Source: Picochlorum sp. 'celeri' (lineage: Eukaryota > Chlorophyta > Trebouxiophyceae). From it: a stretch of 64,000 bases of DNA. The stretch is taken from assembly GCA_010909725.1 (NCBI GenBank), contig JAACMV010000007.1, positions 1,550,001 to 1,614,000 on the forward strand, given 5' to 3'. The translations under genes and the position numbers were made by a program. Each line of letters begins with the position of its first letter. Position 1 is the first letter of the stretch. Below are positions 13,595-25,059 of this stretch, piece after piece. The notes under the pieces were generated by a model that made no database searches, was not told where the DNA came from, and saw nothing but the letters and a program-made list of their open reading frames with translations.

Positions 13595-16500
13595 TTATTC
13601 ACTTGAAGCAGGTTTTATAGTCAGCGGTACTTCAAACTCCTGATCAGCACCGAGGTATGAATCACACATGAGGAAGAGAGTGAGTTCTGTGGCTCCAGGT
13701 TCCTCTGGTGCTGCAAATTGTAGTTTAGCTGTCGCCTTGTTCTGTAATGAGATGCGTTTAATGGCCAAGAGTTGATTCTTCTCCACGTCGCCGACGACGA
13801 GCCACCAGTTCTCGTCCTTTCTTCCTGGATACAGGGGAGCGTTGACTGGGGATGACCCTTGCTCTCCTGCACCTTCCCTCTCCAATGATACGGTTATCAA
13901 CACGGGATCTCCGGCCTCGATATCACCCTTGTTCGCGACTTCAAAGTCGACTCCAATATCTGGATAGCGTGCCAACCAACTATTGGCAGCGGCCATCTGC
14001 TCTTCTGTCAGCTGTAATGCTTCTTCTCTCTCATCCTCAGTCATCTCTGCAATGTCAAATATTGTTTCCGATCCGTTAGCCATGGCTGTTTTCGCCACTT
14101 CTCGGGTGACTCCAGGAATTTGCATGAGGACTGGGTCCTTTTGCCATAGGGACTGAGTGATCATCTGGCTCAGTTCCATTGTTGCCAGGGCTGGATTCAG
14201 CCATCCAGAGGAAGATATCACATCAACCATTGCCTGCAGTAATTTTGGAGCAGCCAACACTGCTTTTTTCGTGTCATACTTGAAATCTGCATTCACTCGC
14301 GTTCTGGATATGTGTGCCTGAAGAAGTGCATTGACCTTTGTATGGGGGTCTGCATATCTTGGTTTCTCCACAGACAGTGGTGCATGAGCAAGCAATTTTT
14401 GGACAGCCAACTCTTCTCCAGGCCGGACATGGAGATCGTCGTATTCTGATGCAGCGGCGAGTATTTCCAAGAGTCCTTTGAGTTTTGTCTTTTTGCCCAA
14501 GGACGCTGCAAAGACTTCCAAGGTTGTATATTTGACGCAGTAGTATGCTGCAATCATGCCCAGATTCATAGCCTCTACATCAAAGTCATTCTCGATGGAA
14601 ATTAGACCAGATTCTTCCAAATCAGATAGGACACTCTCTACCAGGTCCGACAAGTGATCACTCACATGGCGGTGTGTGACTCCAGTCATGTTGTAATAGT
14701 TCGGGTTTTGGGTCAATCTCCTGTAATAAAAACTCCATGTGATGTAATCTACAGCATCTTGCTTGTTTTGGACAGTTCGTGCAACTATTTCGGCACAGAG
14801 AGCATCATGCAGTGAGGCATCCAAATGGGATTCGACTGGGAGGGGCTCGAAAAGGAACTTTTTGTAGTACTCTTTCCTTGGAGTGTGGCACATCAACGTG
14901 CACATTGCCCGTGAGTCTATTCCTGCTCTTCCCGCCTTTCCAACCATTTCAAGAAGGTCGGACATGCTATAGTCATTAGCCATGTGCCCTGTGGTATCAT
15001 AATACTGAGTTCCCATGATGACAACCACTTTTGCACTCAAAGACAAGCCCCAGTTCTCACCAGCAGTTACTATAAGGAGCTGTATAGCCCCAGATGATAA
15101 CAAAGCTTTCACAATGCTCTGTTCTTTTGCAGTTTGTGACTCGTGCAAAAATCCGACACCGTGTAAGAGCGAGTGCTTTAATGCTGAATCCTTTACTGCG
15201 CCCAGGAAGGGCTCAATATCCTCCTCTGATGCAACCCTGAATTTTGCAGGATTGTTTTCCCCAGCAGCAAATGTAAGCATATCCAAGGCTGTCTTTTTTG
15301 CGTGTTTTCTTGTTGGAACAAAGATAATGGCAGGATCTTTTTCTCCAGCACCTCTAGATACTGCTCTGAAAGCTGGTCGAGCCATGGCTTGCATGCGAGC
15401 TTCTTGGGAGCTGATATCGAAACCATTGATCTGAATTTCAACTGGCACAGGCCTAGATGCTGGAGGGAAATTGAAAATCTTTTGTGATGGTGCTCCAATC
15501 CAGTCTCCAATATCTCGAGCATTTGCCAGAGACGCAGACAAGCCGACAATCCTGATTGGAGACGAGAGCTGAGAAGAAATATATCGCACCCTCGAAATTC
15601 CAATTTCCATCGTGGGTCCATTTCTACCTCCAACAAGGTGCAACTCGTCTGCAATGAAAAGTGAGACCTTTTGAACAGCTTTTCGCTGTCTCCAGCGCCG
15701 CGAAAGGGCTTCCCATGCCTGTGGATTTGCCAATACAATATGAGATTTGTCTAGAATCTTGACATCCACCAAAGGTTCGCCAGTCAAGCACTGGACTTCC
15801 AGGCCTAATTTCCCAAACTTTGCAGACCAATCCTCAAATCTATTTTCTACAGTTGCACCAACCGGAGCGACATACACAACTTTGCCCTGGACACCTTGGT
15901 TGCCCTCGAGCAGGCGAAGAATGGCCAGTTCTGCTGCAATATACAGCCCACTCCCAGTTGGAGCTGCCAATAAAACAGAATCGTCTGATCCATACAAGGC
16001 ATTGAATGTCTGTGTCTGTATTGGATTGAATGTGGCAAAAGAATCTTTGTATAAATCCTCAAAGGTTTCATTCCTACAAAACAAGAAGGTGTCAACAACT
16101 GTGGCATGAGACTGGATGGCAAATCCATGCAACGTACTTGAGAGATGATACAGGCAAAGGCTGTAAGTCCAGTAGATCTGTTGGAGGAGGATATTTCTCT
16201 GGAAGGATTAAATGGCGGAAGGAAAGTGGCAGCGTGGCTTCGCTGCCGATCCATTTGTCTGAGACAACCCGGACAAAGTACTGGGGTGGCAATGGATCTG
16301 TAATTGGCAATGTGAAGGTCACAATCGAATCCTCTTCACACCTGGGTTGAGTAAGCAAGAATCCTTCCTGATGGATTATGAACTCTGAATCTGCATCTTC
16401 TACAATAATGATGAATGGCTCCACATATCCATGGATCTTCTCATCCCATCTGAAATCAGGTGTAAGTGTCAGATCAACTTTCAACAGTGTCCTCGTAATG

Positions 16501-19500
16501 GGCTGGACGTGTGCAGCCAATTCCAGACGAGGAAACTGGTGAATAAGCCGATGCAACGTTTTCCCCATTTTGGGAAATCGAATCAGCTCGCCTATATCTT
16601 GTGAGGACAGATCATACCACCGCTCCCATGGAAGTTCTTTTCGTTCAACCTTCATGAGAATTTCTGCAGGGATGCCTGCAAATTGTCTCAGTGGTGTTTG
16701 ACTTGCCCACATTCTGACTTGAACACATTTACTCAAAGTCAGCGCTTTGTCAGCCAGATTAGCCCATCCTCTTCTGCAACAGACTTCGTACAGACATCGC
16801 ATCAGACGACCAGCACTCTGTGTGACATAGACCATGTCTGCACTGAGAGAAAGGCCCTCGAGCTGAAGGCGGGAGATGTGAGCTTGCAAAAGCACGTTTA
16901 TTTTTGCTGCGGGCTCATCAAGACCTTCTTTGATTGGTATAGGTACCCGATCAATCAGTTTTGCCAGCTCTAATTTCTCTTCTTCTCTCACAACCATGTA
17001 TTTGAACTCTTCTGCTTGCGTGAATAATCTCATCAATTCAATGTCTCCCATTGTTGGTCTAAGATGCTCATTGAATGCTGCAATAGTATCAATTGAGACA
17101 TAGTAATGCGAAGCAATGCGCCCCAAGTCTGTGGATTGCAAGGCTCCACTTCTTCTATCATATTTGAGCAAATTATGTTTGTCAAGCATAGCTGCAGCAG
17201 TATGTGCTAAATCTAACCTTCTCTCCTTCAGTGTTGGGTCTGAATCTATGGCATCAAGAGGAACTCCATATAGCTGTGGGTTGCAGAGCATCCTAACGTA
17301 AAAGTACGTGTATCCAAGCCAAGACGCTGCGTCATCAATACTCTGCACCGTACCCAGAACCACCTCAGCATTCAAATTGTTTGCCAAAGTCGATATTAAT
17401 TGACTTTCAACCGGCAATTGCATGTTGAAAAGACTCAGGTAGAACTGAAGTTCTGAATGGGCAGTGATGATGATTCCCTCACCAAAAGTGTCGAATTGTG
17501 GGCGGCCTGCTCGACCAAACATTTGCATGACATCCAGGGGGGACAATTCAGTCCAGGCTGATTTCACAGGATTGTAAATCTGTGTTCCTTTAATAATTAC
17601 CGTATGAGCGGGTAAATTGACACCCCATGCCAACGTAGCTGTGGACACAAGAACTTGAATGTGTCCATCTGCAAAGAGATCCTCCACGAGGGTGCGATCA
17701 GCCCTAGTCATGCCCGCATGATGTATCCCCAGACCAAACGGCAGCAAACTTTTCAAATCTGCTGACTTTACAGCCTCTGCTTCAGTCTGCAGAATTTCTC
17801 TTGAAGCAGAATCGTCCTTGAGTATCTTCAAAAGCGTTTCATTCTTCATAGCCTCATCCTTCAAAAACCTGGCTGTCTTGGCTGTCTCTTTCCTTGAGTG
17901 CACAAATATCAAGACCTGGTGCTTCCCAGCGGCTTCCATAACTTTGTCGTAACATATTTCGTTCATCAGCTGGAAGCGCTGCAATGGCTTTTTTACTGTC
18001 ACCCCAATGTATTGCTGAGCAAGGGGACAAGGCCTAAATGAGTTGTCAAAATGGAAGAGACCCTTCTCAGGCGAGACACGAAGGAATGCTGCCACATCCT
18101 CGTAATTTGGCAGCGTGGCTGAGAGTCCCACCAGGCGCACCATCTCTTGAGTGCTCTCTATTTGTCGGAGAGTCCTAGCGACAAGGCACTCTAGCACAGG
18201 ACCTCTTGTATCATGCAGCAGATGAATTTCATCAATAATCACGAGTTTCACTAGCTGTGTATAGGCTCGTTCTCCTGATTTTCTCGTGATAATATCCCAT
18301 TTCTCTGGAGTCACAATAATCAGCTGGGTCTCCTCAATCTCTGATTTCGTCAAAGAAATATCTCCTGTCAGCTCCCTGACTTTGATGCCGTATGGTTCAA
18401 GCCGTTTAGAAAAATTACCCACCATTTCAGCAACCAATGCTTTCATTGGAGCCACGTATATCATCTTGAATGCACTGGTATCAATAGTTCCATCTCCTTT
18501 GCGATGCATTCCAATCTCGTGAAGCATGGAGAGCATCGCCACGTTCGTCTTCCCCGCACCAGTAGGGGCACAGACAAGCATGTTCTCAGAAGAAAAGAGC
18601 GCGGTGTCATATACTTGAGATTGAATTCTATTGAGACTCTTCATTCCTTTGAACCCAGGCTGAGCCCACTCAGGAAGCTCCTTTATCGCTTTTAACTTTT
18701 CACCTTTTGCAAAAGGCTTGGCTTTCAGTGCTGGAACATGAACTTCTTCATAGCCTTTGTGCACAGTTCTGTACGAGCCTTGAGGCAATGAGGTAGACTT
18801 GTTTGAGTTTAAATGACCTTCCTCTGCAAATTTCAGCGATTCCAAGTCCAATATCTTTCTGTTAGACACACCTTCATTTGAGATCCCTTGCTGAAACCCA
18901 TTTTCCTGGCTTCTAAGCTTCCTAGCCTCCTCCCTGATGGATCTCTCCACAGCAGTCTCTCTGTCTCGTGCTGATGCCCGAGTCCCCTTCAGTTCGTTCA
19001 GAACAGCCTTGCCGTTTGCAGTCAGTCCCATCTCTTCCTCTATTTGTTTTCTTTCTGTTTCATTCTCCGCCCTTCCTAGCCTCATACACCACACAATACG
19101 ATCTTTATTGATGATGAGTTCTTTGACCAGATCAAACCTCTCAAAATCCAGCAGCATGACCAACTTGTTTTCCATTTCTCTTGTATCACTGGATTGTAAC
19201 TCTTGGAAAACTTGCTCGGCCAGTTGCTGTGCTTGTGTTGCATCCAAATCATCGTAACGCCTTGAAATACGGCGCTGAAGCCAGAATGCATCAATCTCCT
19301 GGGCTGGGATGGTAGATCCACCACCCATTTGCCCATCAATCTCCATCTCATCCCCTCCATCAGCTCTGACAGCATTTCCTTCCTCAACTGGAATATCATC
19401 CGCTTCTTCCTCATCGTCAACAATAGTTCTCACCAACCCATCTTCATCCTCGTCTTCTTCATCCTCATCCTCAAATTCTACTGCCACGCCCAACTCCTCA

Positions 19501-20283
19501 TCCATTTCATGGCCCCCGACTGCGACAGACGCTGCAATCGCTTCCTCAGACGTAAAATCATTTATCAATTTCCCGATCGCCACGAACTCGGAGAATTTCT
19601 CATCGGACACCTGCCCAAGCAACTTGCCTACTTCAGCCTGTCGCTCAGGGTCTCTGAGCGAGTCATTCTTAAGTGTCGCCAAAATCTCATCAGCTGCCCC
19701 ACATAAAACATCATGAGGAGCATCCCCAAATTGACTACGTATCGACGACAATAAAGCTTCGTACGCGGCTTTAGTCTCCTTTGTCTTGGGCCTATAAAGC
19801 CCAGCAGTCTCCATGTCCAGCACACTCATAGCAGTCCCAGGCCTCGCCCTTTTCGCACTGAAATCTTCACTCTGACCTTTTTTGGCCCTTTTAGACGATC
19901 CTTTACCATTTTTAATCGCTTCTGGCTTGGTCTGCTGCACCCTATCGCCCATATTCCCAGCCATATTACCCCACAAGCTTTGAGCACTTCCGTCTGGTTC
20001 CTTTCCTCCTCGAGTTCGTTGCTCTGCGGTGAGGACTAAATTCGAGTTCTGCAAACATTAAAGAAACAAATATTATCAACAGTGAAGCTTCAACCTGCAA
20101 TGACGCTTCGGATGCGACCCAATGCTGACAAACATCAGACTTGGCCATACCAAACGCAGCAGGGGACACACTCATGTCAATACATAAGTCATACAACAGT
20201 ATAAAACGTACCGCCATATAGTCATACTGCTTATACCTCGCGAAATCCTCCGCTCGGGAGGATTTCTTATCAGCCCCGACCAT
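13595..20283 (-). CDS. BRR2: Pre-mRNA-splicing helicase BRR2 (U5 snRNP 200 kDa)
   Basis: BRR2 unwinds U4/U6 during spliceosome activation. Three exons make 2153 residues, the normal length: 20212-20283 (start MVGADKKSSRAED), 16138-20048 and 13595-16073, with introns of 163 nt (20049-20211) and 64 nt (16074-16137). The first junction gives YDYMA|NSNLVL, the conserved BRR2 N-terminal block; the second gives PVSSLK|NETFEDLY before FNPIQTQTF. The N-terminal cassette is intact: Walker A CAPTGAGKT (Lys about 524), DEIHLLHD and SATLPNY, then a Sec63 domain. The C-terminal cassette has DELHLVGG, but its Walker A reads APTGSGLY, with Leu1371 where Lys is expected. An acidic run lies near residue 220. 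The other family choice, Ski2-type or ASCC3 helicase, is ruled out by the N-terminal plug-like region and block order. Confidence 0.96.
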
Positions 20284-20527
20284 GCGGCCTTTCCTCGTGT
20301 ACTTTAAAGCCTCAAGAGGTTGGACTGTAGTATTTACGACACTTGTATACTATTTTTAAAATTTTAACAGCCTGCATGGACAGGCTATCAAGGTGTATGG
20401 CTTACATGCAGAATGCATACATACATCACAGCAGCAGTATGGAGAGAAAAGAGCATGGAGCCTTTCCTGAAAGGCCTCGATCAAGGCATACATGTATGCC
20501 AAACATGCTTGTTCTTGCCGAAAAGCT

Positions 20528-20963
20528 TCACACTCCAAGCTCTGCCTTGGCCTTTTCCAGCTCTTCCTGGGACTTTTCCAGCTCTGCTTTAGACTTCTCC
20601 AGCTCTGCCTTTGATGATTCCATCTTTTCCTGAATCGATTCCGCAAGTGGAGCTGGAGCAACCTTTTTGACGCAATCCTTGGTAACTCCATCGCAATCAC
20701 AGCTGCATTTGAAGTCATCCCCAGTGATGTTTGCATCGCAGTCCTTGGAAGGACAGACAAAGCAATATCCATCCTTGAACAACGGGCATGCGGAATCCCC
20801 TGTTATGGAGGTATCACCAATAATTACCTCCCCAGCTGCACATATAGTAGACGAAATAGTCTTTCTAAATGTTCATCATTACGTCAGCGCTTCGTTCATA
20901 CAACGCACCAGCCAAGACGACAGCCATAAGCATGGCCATCAGCATGATCCCAGCGTATTTCAT
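20528..20963 (-). CDS. Secreted cysteine-rich protein with C-terminal coiled coil
   Basis: Exons 20909-20963 and 20528-20835, split by a 73-nt intron (G|GTGCGT...TGTGCAG|CT), give 120 residues. The first 19 residues (MKYAGIMLMAMLMAVVLAG) are a clear signal peptide. The mature part has eight cysteines in a compact block (CPLF, CFVC, CDAN, CSCDCDG, DCVKK), likely all disulfide-bonded, and then a charged heptad tract of three near repeats of the unit ELEKSKA, predicted to form a coiled coil. I do not recognise the family. It shares a 329-bp divergent promoter with a secreted lipocalin. Confidence 0.65.
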
Positions 20964-21292
20964 GATTCCTGTTCAATTTTTTGGCAAATGTTTTCAACCG
21001 TATGCAAGAAGATTTATTTGTGATTTATTCTCTGATTTTGTAGGGTTGGATTATTAATATCATGATGATCTCCATCCAAGAGGACTCATGGGCTGGGCAG
21101 CCATTCCGGTCCATGCAATGCTTGCATGGACATGGGTGAGCACCTCGGGTCAATCGACAAGTAGGACGCGGATAAGCGCGTTGGTCGATCAACAGTCGGT
21201 TCCATCCATAGACGTGGCCACGTCGACCACATATATTCGTAGAGCACCGTGAGGTATAGTACATTGTCAAATCAATTAAATCAGTCCAAAAT
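20964..21292. other. Divergent promoter between two secreted-protein genes
   Basis: No gene is seen in this 329-bp gap. It contains a perfect 14-bp ACGT-core palindrome at 21211-21224, about 70 bp upstream of the lipocalin start. Confidence 0.55.
21211..21224. promoter_or_regulatory. ACGT-core palindrome GACGTGGCCACGTC
   Basis: The 14-bp sequence is its own reverse complement and contains two inverted ACGTGG cores, the class of site bound by plant bZIP and bHLH factors. Its place 68 bp before the lipocalin ATG fits a promoter element. Function is inferred. Confidence 0.45.
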
Positions 21293-22030
21293 ATGAGAGG
21301 ATACTTGCTTGCTGTCTTATTGCTCAGTGCCACATCCTACGGAGCGGCAGAGTGCCCTCCTCCTGGCTTTGATTCCGTGTCCCCTGATGTGTTTGATCTG
21401 GACGCGTACATCGCCAAGCCTTGGTATATCCAGGAGCAAATCCCTGTTGCGTACCAAACTGTGGATCAGTTGTATTGCGTCCGTGCTGCCTATCAGAGAT
21501 TGGAGGACGACCTCGTCCAGGTCTATAATTATGCCAATCAGGTGCGCATTTTATGTCGCTATCAACCATGGACGTACAGTAGTTGATGATTTTTGAACAA
21601 TGTACGCATGCAGGGAGAAGTGAACGGGCCAAACCAAGTCACAGACGATAGCTTCAAGCTCTTGGGAGAAATTCCTGATCTGAGTGACCCTGCCAAGCTT
21701 CAGGTGGGTATTTCAGGTCCATTCGGCAATGGACCAATCTTTTCAGGACCATACTGGGTTGTGGCCATCGACGAGACGGATATCACCGACCCTCAGTGGG
21801 CTATTGTCACAGGTGGACCACCAACTGTGGAGTCTAATGGTGCCTGCCTGTTTGAGTCCGCAGGATTCAATGGAGACGGGTTCTGGCTCTTCTCAAGGAA
21901 ACCTGTTGATCCAGAGAACACTGCGCTGATGAGAGAGAAGGCCGCAGATCTTGGGCTCGACGTCTCGGCACTGTTGCCTGTTGAGCAGGAGGGCTGCAAT
22001 TATGACGGGGCCTTCACCCCATCGAATTAG
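21293..22030 (+). CDS. Lipocalin, secreted or plastid-lumen type
   Basis: Exons 21293-21541 and 21614-22030 (72-nt phase-0 intron, CAG|GTGCGC...ATGCAG|GGA) give 221 residues. An N-terminal signal peptide (MRGYLLAVLLLSATSYGAAE) is followed by the lipocalin start block FDLDAYIAKPWYIQEQIPVAYQ, with the conserved Trp, then DQLYCVRAAY. Later strands include YWVVAIDETDITDPQWAIVTGG and GFWLFSRKPV. Cysteines are placed as in the chloroplast lipocalin/Apolipoprotein D group. Lipocalins bind small hydrophobic ligands; plant chloroplast members protect against lipid oxidation. The signal peptide could direct it to the ER or beyond. TGTAA follows at 22115-22119. Confidence 0.72.
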
Positions 22031-22129
22031 AGCACATCGACTCCATAAGACCATGTATTCACACGATTACTACTGTTAATATTATATATCTTATAAATGA
22101 AGGCTACTTAGCCGTGTAATTAGTGACAG

Positions 22130-23007
22130 ATGATGAACAGGGCCATGTCTCGACACGTGTTTGTCACTCAATCAGATGCCTGTACGGGATGTCACGTCCC
22201 TATGTCTCCGTTTCGACTTCATGCTTGTGTACAGAATGCATCAATCCATAGGGTATGTGAGAGATGTCCATAGCAAGGTGCATACGTGTGATCTGATCGT
22301 TGTTTCGCATCATGTTGCAGCAGGTGGGGAATTCCACGCGATCAAAACCGATTGGGTGTCGAGTTGGATCTCGACTCTCTCATACAATACATGGATCTGC
22401 TGTGATGACATGTGCGACGGGTGTGCTCGCATCTGCTGAGTTCACGCCTTCAGAGCAAGACAAGCTTCAGCTGGGAACAGCGTTGCGGAACATTGGGTGG
22501 CTGTCGTTCTGGAGTCAGCTCATACTGTCTACAGTATCTGGTGTGGTTCTATTGTTTTCGATGGGAATCACAGCGGGTGGATCTTTCTCTGCGACTCCGA
22601 CGGACATTTGTACTCTTGTTGGGGTTGGGTGCGGTCTGCTGACGTCCATGTTGTCTTGGACGTGGATCCGTTCTGGCCGGAAGCTGGAGGAGATGAAGAG
22701 CATCAAGCTCCAACAGTGTATGGGGACGGTGCTGGCGAGCACCAATTTGAATCTGTTGGGTATGGGTGCCACCATTTTGGGCCTGCAGGCAAACGTTGGG
22801 ACCCTGGTGGCAAAGACTCTGACCTCTGCGGCCGGGGGAATGTACTATAATCCCCGAGCCGCTCCACCGCCTGTTGCGTTCGACGTTTTTAGTGTGCAAT
22901 CGTGCACCAACACGATTATGGCGCATTTCGTAGGGCTTGTTCTGGCGCAGTGGCTGTTGCGAATCCTTCGAAGATTCATTCAAAAGGAAGAAGAACAAAT
23001 GAGTTGA
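22130..23007 (+). CDS. TIC21: TIC21/PIC1 plastid inner-envelope protein
   Basis: TIC21 (also PIC1, CIA5) is a DUF3611 inner-envelope protein tied to protein import and plastid iron transport. Exons 22130-22252 and 22321-23007 (68-nt phase-0 intron AGG|GTATGT...TTGCAG|CAG) give 269 residues. The first about 80 residues are Ser/Arg/His-rich with no acidic residues apart from one Asp, a transit peptide. The rest has four membrane helices: WSQLILSTVSGVVLLFSMGI, a second in GVGCGLLTSMLSWTWI, a third in LNLLGMGATILGLQANVGTLVAK and a fourth in IMAHFVGLVLAQWLLRIL, matching the family including DVFSVQSCTNTI. The gene is convergent with ADA2, with 26 nt between stops. Confidence 0.85.
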
Positions 23008-23033
23008 CTAGACGGCTCTTGTTGTTGTTACTA

Positions 23034-24689
23034 TTACTTTTTATTGAGTTTGACCCAATTTGACTGTTTAAAAAATTCTAACAAGCGCAGTGACCTCTCT
23101 TCATCAACTGCAAAAGGAAGCGCCAGGATATCCTTCTTGGTGACGAATCCTTCTTCTTCCTGTTTCTTCATCATGGATGCTTTTACTGCAAGGTACTGAG
23201 CTGGCAAATATCTTTCTGTGGCGCAGAGACGCCTCTCTTCTTGTGTCAAAGGCTCTGAGTCTGGCAGAGAAGTCACGTCGAGCAGGATGCCTCTCTTTGC
23301 CCTCCACACCTGAACACCATTTACTCCTTTCCCCTCTGGAATCATACAGTTCTTATCATGTACCGATCTAGTCGCGTGTGGTGCATCCATTTTCTGTATT
23401 TCAGTCTCTAGAGCAAAATTATCTATCAGAATCCTCTGAAGCTTGGACCTTCCGGGTTGATTATTAATCGAAGGCTCCTTCTTGCCTGGGCCAGCGCTCT
23501 CCACATACGCATCTACTTCTTCAAATGTCCTCATGCCCATAGATCTATATTCTTTCAGCTCTTGTATTCGTGCTCGAAGCCTGCCTTCTATCGTTAAGCC
23601 ATCACTCAGTGCCTCCCACTGGGGGTGGGGCATATACCTGGCAAAAACTCTCAGTTTTCCTAGCAAATCTTTTTCTGAATTGGTGCGTCTTCTATCAATC
23701 AACTGCTGTCGTTTTACTTTAACTAACCCTCTGGACAAGACGAAAGCCTTTCTCCTCTCCCTTTCATCCAGTCGTTTATTATAAATTTCAATTAATTTCA
23801 GCTTTTCCGCCTGCTCTTCCTCGGTGTCATCCTCTGCAAAGTCTAGCTCTGCTATAAGGTTCTCAGCCTCGTGATCATACTCAATCTCAAATTCGTTCCT
23901 CTTTGCGTGGTACCCACTGTGCTGAGATTCTGCCAATGCCACTACTGGTGTTCCATCTGCTGGGGAGCCTACAGTATTTGAATGAGGCGTTTTGGTTCCA
24001 GTTGTCGCAGTCGGATGCTCTTTCACCTCTACAGTTTTGTCTTGAAGATTCGAGTCAGAATCCTTCCCAGTGTCGGCACCTTGCTCTCCAGAGGCCAACA
24101 CATCCTCATCTTCTAATTTCACACCACTCTTCATGGCAGCAATTTTTCTAGCCCCAGCACGCCTCTTTTCTTCAATCAGATTTTTAATATCCTCGACTGC
24201 ATGGGGTGATCGCAATTCTTCCGACTTTTGTGGCTGGGGGAAACAGCCTGTCTCTATATATACGCGAAAATAATGCTCCTTGCAGTCCTCTGCAGAGCGC
24301 CCAACATGGCTTGCAATCTGTGGCCAATTTCCCAGACCAAAGTGCTCAACACCTTCCAGTAAGAGTGTCTCTTCATCTGCTCCCCATCCCATCGTGTACA
24401 CGGGAAAAGAGAGGCTGTCCACCACCCTGTATGCATGGGTGTTTTTGTGTGGAGTTACCTGAGCACCGACAGAAAAACACTCCAAGCACAAGTCGAAATC
24501 ATCACATTCGTTGCACTTGATCCTCAGTGATGTACTCAAATCTTTCTGACAGTAATCACAGTGATATTTGTGAATACCGCCCCGTTTCCCCACTGCTCCC
24601 CCTTTTTTCTTCTTCCCTCCACTTGCCCCTGCTTTGCCCTGCTTCGCATCCTTCTTCCGCTTGGCATTCCTGTAATTGATATAAAACAT
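23034..24689 (-). CDS. ADA2: Transcriptional adaptor ADA2 (SAGA/ADA histone acetyltransferase complex)
   Basis: ADA2 activates the GCN5 acetyltransferase within SAGA. The 551-residue protein has a ZZ zinc finger (YHCDYCQKDL...CNECDDFDLCLECF, about residues 42-85), a SANT/Myb domain (WGADEETLLLEGVEHFGLGNWPQIASHVG, about 101-145), a central ADA2 region (FEIEYDHEAENLIAELDF) and a C-terminal SWIRM domain ending FFKQSNWVKLNKK. The ATG at 24689 gives MFYINYRNAKRKK; this is also a possible 3' splice site (AATTACAG|G), so a short upstream exon cannot be excluded. The lysine-rich start may act as a nuclear signal. Confidence 0.93.
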   Translation of the reverse strand: MFYINYRNAKRKKDAKQGKAGASGGKKKKGGAVGKRGGIHKYHCDYCQKDLSTSLRIKCNECDDFDLCLECFSVGAQVTPHKNTHAYRVVDSLSFPVYTMGWGADEETLLLEGVEHFGLGNWPQIASHVGRSAEDCKEHYFRVYIETGCFPQPQKSEELRSPHAVEDIKNLIEEKRRAGARKIAAMKSGVKLEDEDVLASGEQGADTGKDSDSNLQDKTVEVKEHPTATTGTKTPHSNTVGSPADGTPVVALAESQHSGYHAKRNEFEIEYDHEAENLIAELDFAEDDTEEEQAEKLKLIEIYNKRLDERERRKAFVLSRGLVKVKRQQLIDRRRTNSEKDLLGKLRVFARYMPHPQWEALSDGLTIEGRLRARIQELKEYRSMGMRTFEEVDAYVESAGPGKKEPSINNQPGRSKLQRILIDNFALETEIQKMDAPHATRSVHDKNCMIPEGKGVNGVQVWRAKRGILLDVTSLPDSEPLTQEERRLCATERYLPAQYLAVKASMMKKQEEEGFVTKKDILALPFAVDEERSLRLLEFFKQSNWVKLNKK

Positions 24690-25059
24690 TTATATAACTA
24701 TTTTTGTATGAAATCAGACCATACGATAGCCTCGCTGGGAGAAGAACAGCGTAATTGGTAACAATTTACTCTCCCGCTAAAAATGAGACAGACGCACCTT
24801 GCGGACCATTGGGACATGATGCTATACTTGTTAATCTAATTTTTTGGATAATATTCAGGCGGTTACTGAGCATCCGCAAGACGCTTCGGAGCGTGACTTG
24901 CATTGCATTAGTATACACTTTGACCCTATCAAATGAACCTTTCGATGGGAGCAGGAGTGTCGTTATCAGGTGATCTGGATGAGGCAGAGTCCTCTTGCAC
25001 ACGGTAGAGCCATGGGCAATGTGCTCTGATGGACACTCTTATTAACAATTCAAACAAAA
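24690..25059. other. Divergent promoter between ADA2 and SBPase
   Basis: I see no gene in this 370-bp gap. A small first exon of ADA2 could lie in its left part but I found no convincing donor. Confidence 0.4.

Noticed and set aside
13595..20054. Two separate helicase genes
   Set aside because: The 64-nt intron at 16074-16137 joins them in frame exactly at a conserved BRR2 block, and the total length matches BRR2.
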